A stretch of 64,000 nucleotides of DNA from Actinomycetaceae bacterium (GTDB taxonomy: Bacteria > Actinomycetota > Actinomycetes > Actinomycetales > Actinomycetaceae), in the NCBI GenBank assembly GCA_030528145.1, contig JAUMZK010000013.1, positions 1 to 64,000 on the forward strand, written 5' to 3'. A program made the translations under genes and the position numbers. Within the stretch, counting starts at the first letter, position 1, and every line of letters starts with the position of its first letter. The notes under the pieces were generated by a model. The model did no database searches, was not told where the DNA came from, and was given only the letters and a program-made list of their open reading frames with translations. This document shows positions 44,381 to 50,935 of the stretch, in pieces.

Positions 44381-45319
44381 TTAGTTTGCGAGTTCTTGCA
44401 ATTGTCCCACCTGGGTGGGTTTGGAAAAGTCCGTTCCTGGTGGAGGTGTTTCAAAGGATTTTTGTTTGGCGGCGTAGTATTCCGCCCCTAGCATCGCCCC
44501 CAAAATCATAGAGCCGCCAACAACCAGTCTCCAGGTCAAGAATTCGCCCCCTAACATGACCGCAAAAAGGGCACTGAAAACCGGTTCGGTGGTCATTACT
44601 ACGGCGGTACGCACTGCACTGATTTGGGCTTGCGCCCAGGTTTGCACCAGCAACGCCAGGATCGAAGCGAACACTGTCATGTAAATTATGGACGCCCACG
44701 CGCCCATGCTGGTGGGTACTTGCAACCCGTCATATCCGGCAACCGACAGGCACAGTATGCCCACTACCATCATTTGGATGGTTGCCAGGCTGGCAGCATT
44801 TTCTTTGGTTGCCCACCTTCCCATGAGGACGATGTGCAGGCTGTATCCCAAAGCCCCCAGTAACGTCAGGGTTTCACCATACCCAAAGCTGAGTCCGCGC
44901 AAACTGAGTACTGCCAAACCCAAAAATGCAATAGCGCCAGCAACAACGCTGATTTTGCCCGGCCGAATGCGAAATACTACCCACAAAATTAGGGGAGTGA
45001 GGACAACGTACATGCCGGTAATGAACCCGTTTACCGACGCGGGCGTCCAAGCTAATCCTTCGGTTTGAAAAATTTGTGCGGTTGCGAAAATTACGCCCAA
45101 TATGAAGCCCTTTTGCCAGGTCCGTTTTCCGGCAGCGCGCACTGCCGGAAAAAACACGACGACCATTACAATCCCCGCGAGCGCAAAACGGATTCCCAAA
45201 AAGTCTACCGACGAAATTTCTTGCAAAATCATTTTGGTCATAAAGAACGTCGAACCCCATACGGCGTTCGTTACTAAGAGGGCGATTATTGGCAAAATTT
45301 CTTTCTTCGACGGGCTCAC
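44381..45319 (-). CDS. EamA-family (DMT) transporter
   Basis: 312 aa with ten hydrophobic segments arranged as two EamA repeats. It begins ALLVTNAVWGSTFFMTKMIL, and the second repeat contains TTEPVFSALFAVMLGGEFLTW, a hallmark of the family. These permeases move metabolites or drugs across the cytoplasmic membrane; the substrate is unknown. It starts at GTG 45319 without a strong ribosome site. It is not a close relative of the RarD copy at 9.7-10.7 kb. It stands alone. Confidence 0.86.
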   Translation of the reverse strand: MSPSKKEILPIIALLVTNAVWGSTFFMTKMILQEISSVDFLGIRFALAGIVMVVVFFPAVRAAGKRTWQKGFILGVIFATAQIFQTEGLAWTPASVNGFITGMYVVLTPLILWVVFRIRPGKISVVAGAIAFLGLAVLSLRGLSFGYGETLTLLGALGYSLHIVLMGRWATKENAASLATIQMMVVGILCLSVAGYDGLQVPTSMGAWASIIYMTVFASILALLVQTWAQAQISAVRTAVVMTTEPVFSALFAVMLGGEFLTWRLVVGGSMILGAMLGAEYYAAKQKSFETPPPGTDFSKPTQVGQLQELAN

Positions 45320-45524
45320 ACTACTATTTCACCATGTGTGCGCTTTGTTTCAAAGTGTGGACACTCTCAAAGACTGAGACAACAACGCTTACACTAACGC
45401 AACTCCCCCCAAAGACGCTCGTCACAGGCTCTGCGAACTGGACCAGCCGCCCTCAAAAAACAGCAGCCATGACAAAAATCACACCCTAGACTGAACTGAA
45501 ACTGGAAAGAAACCCTGAAAACCA

Positions 45525-45550
45525 CAAACAAAACCCGGGCAATGCCCGGG
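45525..45550 (-). terminator. Rho-independent terminator of the bS22 gene
   Basis: Stem CCCGGGC (45534-45540) and GCCCGGG (45544-45550) with a 3-base loop, followed on the minus strand by TTTTG and further T (45533-45525). It lies 6 bases after the bS22 stop. Between here and 45320 I see no gene. Confidence 0.85.
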
Positions 45551-45556
45551 CTGACG

Positions 45557-45655
45557 CTACTTCTTGTTGCGACGTTGGTGACGAGTTTTGCGCAACAACT
45601 TGCGGTGCTTCTTCTTTGACATGCGCTTACGGCGCTTTTTGATGACGGAGCCCAT
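45557..45655 (-). CDS. Ribosomal protein bS22 (AURKAIP1/COX24-domain protein)
   Basis: 32 aa, [21 protein letters not shown]..., almost all Lys and Arg. This is the tiny actinobacterial protein found in the small ribosomal subunit of mycobacteria, near the decoding centre. ATG 45655 is preceded by AAGGAGGACGC, a strong ribosome site. It is the immediate downstream neighbour of the HTH gene, as in other actinobacteria, and has its own terminator. Confidence 0.93.
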   Translation of the reverse strand: MGSVIKKRRKRMSKKKHRKLLRKTRHQRRNKK

Positions 45656-45703
45656 GCGTCCTCCTTATTGAAATAACGAATTCGTTTTTGTGACTGTACG
45701 AGT

Positions 45704-45913
45704 CTACCCGCCGATCGCAATATCTCCACTATTGGCTATATCAACTTCCAGCAACTGCACCACGGCAGCACGCGGCACCCGGTATGATTTCCCGACACGA
45801 ACAGCAGGAATGTCGCCATTATGAATCATCCTGTAAACGGTCATTTTAGATACGCGCATAAGCTCTGCCAATTCGGCGACTGTAACAAAGCGAGGCAAAC
45901 TCTGCTGCGGCAT
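45704..45913 (-). CDS. Excisionase-type helix-turn-helix DNA-binding protein
   Basis: 69 aa. One winged-HTH of the MerR/excisionase type: TVAELAELMRVSKMTVYRMIHNGDIPAVRVGKSYRVP. The helix pair and the wing basic residues are all visible. Its closest known pattern is the conserved actinobacterial gene next to bS22 (mycobacterial Rv0500A type), related to the developmental regulator BldC. ATG 45913 has AAAGGA 6 bases upstream and is preferred over TTG 45919. Despite the family name there is no integrase nearby, so this is a chromosomal regulator. Confidence 0.9.
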   Translation of the reverse strand: MPQQSLPRFVTVAELAELMRVSKMTVYRMIHNGDIPAVRVGKSYRVPRAAVVQLLEVDIANSGDIAIGG

Positions 45914-46015
45914 GGACAATCCTTTGGTTTAACGGGTTTGAAGTAAGTCTATGCGATATTTTGATTATGCGGTTAAAACCCGCCGAATTTACCGAAAGTT
46001 GGTCAAAGGAAGAAA

Positions 46016-47461
46016 TTGAACCGGAAGTCTCCCTCCCCCGCCCCCAATGGCAAAGTGTCGTTAGATTTTCAGCGTGGCGGCGACTTCCTGCTGACTGCGG
46101 ACAGCCGGTGGGAACGTTTCAAACTGCACGTGGACCGCATTGCCAAACAGAGCCCCGCCCGCCTGGCCCTGGTAGTTTTTGCCCTGATAATCGGCTTCAT
46201 AACCGCACTTTTACTACTGCCGTGGGCGACGTCCTCGGGAAAGCGCGCACCGTTCGTAGACGCGCTGTTTACCGCCACTTCTGCAGTTTGCGTGACGGGG
46301 TTGACGGTGGTCGATTCGGCTGACTACTGGTCAGTTTTCGGCAAAATTGTTATTGCTGTCGGTATCAAAATTGGCGGCCTGGGGGTAATGACCTTGGCAT
46401 CAATTTTGGCGTTAGCGGTTTCGCGCCATATTGGACTTACGCAACGCATGTTGGCAGCTACAGAAACCAAAACGGATTCTTTGGGTGCCGTCGGGTCCTT
46501 GATAACGGCTGTAATTATTACCTCCACCACCATGGAGGGACTGATCTTCCTGACACTACTGCCGCGTTTTTTGACGTTACATTACGAGGTCGCCCCCGCA
46601 GTTGGTCATGCCCTTTTCATGGCGGTGTCTACATTTAACAACGCCGGGTTTGTGATTATGCCAGAGGGTCTTGGGGCCTACGTCAGTGACTGGTGGATGA
46701 TTATGCCGGTGGCAGTGGGAACCGCAGTGGGGGCTTTAGGGTTCCCCGTCGTCCTCGACTTGGCACGCCACTGGCGCACCCCCAGGTTGTGGACTTTGCA
46801 CACGAAGATGACGCTTGCCACCTACTTTTTGTTGATGATTTTCGCAGCCGCCGTAGTGGGCGCCTCCGAGTGGGACAACCCGGGCACTTTTGGCAAACTT
46901 CCCACCCACGCGAAAGTGCTATCTGCCATTTTGATGGGAGTAAATTCGCGGTCCTCGGGCATGTCCTCAATAAATATTGGTGAAGAAACACGCGCCACCT
47001 GGCTGCTACAAGACATTTTGATGTTCATCGGGGGCGGTTCGGCGTCAACTGCGGGGGGCATAAAAGTAACAACTTTGGCAGTAATGATCCTGGCAATCGT
47101 GGCGGAAGCGCGCGGCGACCGCGATATTGAAGCCTACGGAAGGCGCATCCCACCGCAAACCGTGCGCCTGGCAGTAGCAGTTGTTTCCATCGGTTCCCTA
47201 CTGGTGGCCGTATCCACGTTCACACTGCTAAACATCACCGACTATTCCTTGGACGTCGTCAGTTTCGATGTGATTTCTGCGTTCGCCACAGTGGGACTCT
47301 CTACCGGCATTACGCCCCACTTGCCAATAGCCGGTAAATATCTGCTGACCGCGCTGATGTTTGCCGGTAGGACAGGGACAATGACGGTGGCGGCCGCCCT
47401 CGCCCTACGCGAACGCAGGCGCGTTATCCGCATGCCCGAAGAGCGCCCGGCTATTGGCTAA
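46016..47461 (+). CDS. ktrB: KtrB/TrkH-type potassium transporter membrane subunit
   Basis: 481 aa, the K+-translocating subunit with four pore-loop repeats. Repeat signs include TSAVCVTGLTVVDSADYWS, STFNNAGFVIMPEG, VNSRSSGMSSINIG, GGGSASTAGGIKVTT and FATVGLSTGITPHL. It works with the cytosolic RCK subunit encoded next. It starts at TTG 46016 with GGAAG upstream. The N-terminal about 45 residues are hydrophilic. It diverges from the HTH gene across about 100 bases that include a CGGGTTT/AAACCCG inverted repeat. Confidence 0.93.
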   Translation: MNRKSPSPAPNGKVSLDFQRGGDFLLTADSRWERFKLHVDRIAKQSPARLALVVFALIIGFITALLLLPWATSSGKRAPFVDALFTATSAVCVTGLTVVDSADYWSVFGKIVIAVGIKIGGLGVMTLASILALAVSRHIGLTQRMLAATETKTDSLGAVGSLITAVIITSTTMEGLIFLTLLPRFLTLHYEVAPAVGHALFMAVSTFNNAGFVIMPEGLGAYVSDWWMIMPVAVGTAVGALGFPVVLDLARHWRTPRLWTLHTKMTLATYFLLMIFAAAVVGASEWDNPGTFGKLPTHAKVLSAILMGVNSRSSGMSSINIGEETRATWLLQDILMFIGGGSASTAGGIKVTTLAVMILAIVAEARGDRDIEAYGRRIPPQTVRLAVAVVSIGSLLVAVSTFTLLNITDYSLDVVSFDVISAFATVGLSTGITPHLPIAGKYLLTALMFAGRTGTMTVAAALALRERRRVIRMPEERPAIG

Positions 47462-47483
47462 CAGGCGCAGGTAGGATGAAGGT

Positions 47484-48155
47484 ATGGCAAAGAAGGACTC
47501 CCCCGAAAGCAATGCGACACTGGTTATCGGTCTGGGTCGCTTTGGGTCGGCAGTAGCAGCCACGCTCAACCGTTTAGGTCGGGAAATTTTGGCGTTGGAA
47601 AAGGACCCGGTGGTGATATCAAAATGGCAAGGCCGATTGCCGCTAATCGAAGCGGACGCATCCAACATTGAGGCATTGGAACAAGTGGGTGTGCGCGAGT
47701 TTCAAACCGCTGTGGTCGGGGTGGGCACTTCCTTGGAATCTTCTGTTTTGATTACCGCAAACCTGGTGGACGTGGGCTTGCCCTCAATCTGGGCGAAGGC
47801 TACCAGCCGCGAACACGGACGCATTTTGAAACGCATCGGCGCACACCACGTCGTTTACCCGGAATTTGATGCGGGTCAGCGCACCGCCCACCTGGTATCC
47901 GGGCGCATGTTGGACTACATCGAAATGGACCGTAAAGGGTTCTCCATTGTGAAAATGATTCCGCCGCAAGAATGCTACGGGTTTACCCTGGCAGAACTGG
48001 ACATTCGGGCGCGGTTCGGCGTGGTCGTCCTCGGCGTAATGACCCCAGGGCATCCCTTCGAATATGCCACGTCCGCAACCCGCATCGATAAGGGCGACAT
48101 AATTATTGTTTCTGGGGACACGGATTTGTTGGAAAAATTCGCCCAGCGCCCCTGA
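47484..48155 (+). CDS. ktrA: KtrA/TrkA-type potassium channel regulatory subunit
   Basis: 223 aa. An RCK_N Rossmann domain (LVIGLGRFGSAVAATLNRLG at residues 13-32, acidic residue at the end of strand 2) and an RCK_C domain from about residue 140. It binds nucleotide and gates KtrB. It lies 22 bases after ktrB and is clearly in the same operon. Confidence 0.93.
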   Translation: MAKKDSPESNATLVIGLGRFGSAVAATLNRLGREILALEKDPVVISKWQGRLPLIEADASNIEALEQVGVREFQTAVVGVGTSLESSVLITANLVDVGLPSIWAKATSREHGRILKRIGAHHVVYPEFDAGQRTAHLVSGRMLDYIEMDRKGFSIVKMIPPQECYGFTLAELDIRARFGVVVLGVMTPGHPFEYATSATRIDKGDIIIVSGDTDLLEKFAQRP

Positions 48156-48251
48156 TTGCGTTCCGATACCCACAGAAGGTCCGCAACACGGCGGCACTTC
48201 AGGGTGGCGAAGCTGCGCAGGCGTGCGGTTAGACCCCGGTAACGGCAGTTT

Positions 48252-48282
48252 TTGGGCGCGATTAGGCGGCGCCAAATACTAT
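48252..48282 (+). promoter_or_regulatory. Candidate promoter giving a leaderless radA transcript
   Basis: TACTAT at 48277-48282 ends 6 bases before the radA ATG (48289), and TTGGGC at 48252-48257 could be a -35 with 19-bp spacing. There is no ribosome binding site before the ATG, so initiation on a leaderless message is likely. Confidence 0.45.
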
Positions 48283-48288
48283 GTTGTT

Positions 48289-49683
48289 ATGGCAAAAAGC
48301 AAGGTTAGTTTTAGTTGCAGTGAATGCGGGTGGCAGACGCCAAAATGGGTGGGGCAATGTCGTCAGTGTGGGGCGTGGGGTTCTATTTCTGAGGACGCCT
48401 CCCCGACTTCGCGCTCCCAGGTGGCGGTTCCGTCTGTCCCAGCCGTGCCTATCGGGAGTGTTGACGCGCGGGCAGCAACAAGACGATCGACAGGTGTGGG
48501 GGAACTGGATCGGGTTCTGGGTGGGGGCATAGTTCCGGGCGCAGTGGTGTTACTAGCGGGCGAACCGGGGGTGGGTAAGTCCACGTTGTTGTTGGATGTT
48601 GCGGCAAAGGCGGCGAAATTTGCGCGAGATTTTGGGGCGGGACCGGTACTGTATTTGACGGGCGAAGAGTCGGCGTCCCAGGTGCGGTTGCGGGCAACGC
48701 GCATTGGTGCGTTGGATGATGCTTTGCTGTTGGCTGCAGAAAACGATTTGGGGCGGGCGCTGGGGCATATTGCGCAGCATGAACCGTCCTTGGTTGTTGC
48801 AGATTCGGTGCAAACTTTCGCAGATAGCAGTGTTGAGGGTGCGCCAGGTGGGGTGGCACAGGTCCGTCAGGTTGCTGCCAGTTTTATTGCGGTAGCAAAA
48901 ACACATAATATTCCAGTGCTGCTGGTGGGGCACGTAACCAAGGATGGGGGTATTGCCGGACCACGCGTGTTGGAACATTTGGTGGATGTGGTTTGTAATT
49001 TCGAGGGCGATAGGCATGCCCGCCTACGCCTGCTGCGGGCGGTGAAAAACCGGTACGGTCCCACCGATGAGGTGGGTTGTTTTGAGTTGAACGACCACGG
49101 CATTGTGGGGTTAGCGGATCCGTCAGGACTGTTTTTGTCCCAATCTGAGGGCGGAGTTCCGGGAACATGCATTACCGTGTCGTTGGAGGGGCGTCGTCCA
49201 ATGCCCACCGAGGTACAAGCCTTGGTGGCTACGAACAGTTTGGGTGGGAGCCCGCGCCGTACCACTTCGGGTGTGGATTATTCGCGCACAGCAATGATTT
49301 TGGCGGTGTGCGCAGCCCGTTTGGGTCTGGATTTTGGCAGTCGCGATGTTTACGTAGCCACCGTGGGGGGCGCGAAAACTTCCGAGCCTGCCGTCGATTT
49401 ACCGGTCGCCCTCGCCATTATTTCAGCGGCAGCAGACCGCAGTATCCGCCCAGGACTGGTGGCTTTTGGCGAGGTGTCCTTGACGGGGGAATTGCGCGCT
49501 ACTGTGGGGTTGGCGCGGCGGCTGTCAGAGGCTGCGCGTCTGGGTTTTGAGGTGGCGCTGGTACCCCATCAGGGTGCCGAGGACGTGCGCGCACCGCAGG
49601 GTATTACGCTGCTGCCGGTTCGGAACCTTACAGAAGCGGCACGCGCGGCTTTGGTGGCTAATACGGAAGCCGGCTCGCCTTAG
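48289..49683 (+). CDS. radA: DNA repair protein RadA/Sms
   Basis: 464 aa. RecA-like ATPase/helicase that helps branch migration in homologous recombination and natural transformation. Seen: the zinc finger C10, C13, C24, C27, Walker A GEPGVGKST, Walker B region LVVADSVQT, the RadA-specific KNRYG (usually KNRFG), and a C-terminal Lon-like domain with DYSRTAMILAV and VALAIISAAADR. The open frame extends back to 48106 over ktrA; ATG 48289 gives the canonical N-terminus. Its stop overlaps a convergent small gene by 4 bases. Confidence 0.95.
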   Translation: MAKSKVSFSCSECGWQTPKWVGQCRQCGAWGSISEDASPTSRSQVAVPSVPAVPIGSVDARAATRRSTGVGELDRVLGGGIVPGAVVLLAGEPGVGKSTLLLDVAAKAAKFARDFGAGPVLYLTGEESASQVRLRATRIGALDDALLLAAENDLGRALGHIAQHEPSLVVADSVQTFADSSVEGAPGGVAQVRQVAASFIAVAKTHNIPVLLVGHVTKDGGIAGPRVLEHLVDVVCNFEGDRHARLRLLRAVKNRYGPTDEVGCFELNDHGIVGLADPSGLFLSQSEGGVPGTCITVSLEGRRPMPTEVQALVATNSLGGSPRRTTSGVDYSRTAMILAVCAARLGLDFGSRDVYVATVGGAKTSEPAVDLPVALAIISAAADRSIRPGLVAFGEVSLTGELRATVGLARRLSEAARLGFEVALVPHQGAEDVRAPQGITLLPVRNLTEAARAALVANTEAGSP

Positions 49684-49952
49684 TCGCGAATGTATTTCGC
49701 CCACACTAAGCGTCCCTCTACCGGCACTATTTGCACCAAAGAACAATGTTGGTAATAAGGTTCCGTAAAGTCGCGGTGGATACCGTCTACCGATTGATCC
49801 TCGGAAATCTTCAGTTGCGCCAAGGCTTTTGCTATCTGCTGCGGCGCAACCGATTTTGCGTTCGTGCTGGCGCGCACGAGTGCCATAAATGCCTCGTAAC
49901 TGGACCGATCCGCCAGTTGGTGGCGTTTACTGAAATTTTCGTCCTCGCGCAA
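49680..49952 (-). CDS. Small hypothetical protein, last gene of an envelope locus
   Basis: 90 aa, soluble, slightly basic, with no signal peptide or known motif that I recognise. It begins TTG at 49952, six bases after the stop of the preceding substrate-binding-like gene. No good ribosome site is present, so translation may depend on coupling, or start at a later ATG (EAFMALV). The composition looks protein-like (SYEAFMALVRAS, EGRLVWAKYIRD). It ends convergently against radA with a 4-base overlap. Role unknown; context links it to the two upstream genes. Confidence 0.6.
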   Translation of the reverse strand: MREDENFSKRHQLADRSSYEAFMALVRASTNAKSVAPQQIAKALAQLKISEDQSVDGIHRDFTEPYYQHCSLVQIVPVEGRLVWAKYIRD

Positions 49953-49958
49953 TGACGG

Positions 49959-50921
49959 TTATTTGGAATCTGTTTGCATCAGCGTTTTGGCTTCTTCAAA
50001 TCCGATAGCGGCTGCAGTTTTAGCGGTAGCTTCTGGTGTGCCGAGGGCGTATATGTCGCGACTATCAACATTTTGGTCGACCAACATATCCCGGAAACTC
50101 GCATTTGCCGCATTGCTGGCAACCAGAATTTTCGCGTTTACGCTGCGCATTTTAATTTTGCTAATAATATTCACAGTTTGTTTGGTATCCGCAGTTATTA
50201 CTATGCAAGCGTTGCGCGAGGTTCCTATTAGCTTCCCCATTTTGTCATTGTCGGCAATTTCTTCTGGGGTGATTTTTACTTTTTCTTGCCTTTGCAATTG
50301 CGTATTTCCCACCGAAATTATGGGCGAACATTGTAAAGTTTTCAGTGCTTCTGTAATCGCTCCGACGTGTTGCTTTTTCTGCCCCATTCCGTACCACGCT
50401 TGGGTACTGTGCTCAGCGCGGCTTTGCGCATACGGCAGAATTATGGGTAAGTTTGCGTCCTGCGCTGCGTCAGTCAGCGCTTTCGTGTGGTCCCCGTTTG
50501 TTATGGCGAGGACGCCCGCCACATTTGCGTCTGCAAGTTTCGCAATTGCTTCCTGGGCTCCGCTGTCGCTGCCTTGGTCGGATACTACTATGGTCTTTAC
50601 GTTGGTGCCGGCTTGAAAAAGCCGCCATTTTGCTATGGAAATGCCTTCCGCGTTGCCGTCGTAACCGCGCCCTTCTGCAGGGTTATCAGTATAGGAAACC
50701 ACTATCCCGATTTTGAGCCCGTCCGGCACGCTACCTACTGTTTGTTCTACTTTCACGGCAGCAGTTCCGGTCCCGCCCGCTGCAGGTGAAAGATAGTGCC
50801 ACGCCGCAACCGTGCCGCCCCCCAACACAGTTGCCAGAAGAACACCGATGACTGCTATTTTTATGACGAAGTGGCAGTTTTTTGGCGCACTGTCGCCTTT
50901 GCTGTTCTTAACTTCTTGCAT
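49959..50921 (-). CDS. Membrane-anchored periplasmic-binding-protein-like protein
   Basis: 320 aa. One N-terminal transmembrane segment (about 20-44) and an extracytoplasmic domain that reads like a type I periplasmic binding fold. Strand-like starts include LKIGIVVSYTDNPAEGRGYDG, VKTIVVSDQGSDSGAQEAI, VAGVLAITNG, IISVGNTQ, CIVITAD and AKILVASNAAN. Branched-chain amino-acid receptors have this organisation, but no permease or ATPase is encoded nearby and it has no lipobox. It may thus be a sensor or scaffold. It lies 14 bases after the 913-aa gene. Assignment to the fold is by pattern only. Confidence 0.7.
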   Translation of the reverse strand: MQEVKNSKGDSAPKNCHFVIKIAVIGVLLATVLGGGTVAAWHYLSPAAGGTGTAAVKVEQTVGSVPDGLKIGIVVSYTDNPAEGRGYDGNAEGISIAKWRLFQAGTNVKTIVVSDQGSDSGAQEAIAKLADANVAGVLAITNGDHTKALTDAAQDANLPIILPYAQSRAEHSTQAWYGMGQKKQHVGAITEALKTLQCSPIISVGNTQLQRQEKVKITPEEIADNDKMGKLIGTSRNACIVITADTKQTVNIISKIKMRSVNAKILVASNAANASFRDMLVDQNVDSRDIYALGTPEATAKTAAAIGFEEAKTLMQTDSK

Positions 50922-50935
50922 ATTATTCTGATTCG

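Noticed and set aside
45704-45913. Prophage or integrative element suggested by the excisionase-like protein
   Set aside because: No integrase, attachment repeats or phage genes nearby; the pairing with bS22 marks a chromosomal regulator.
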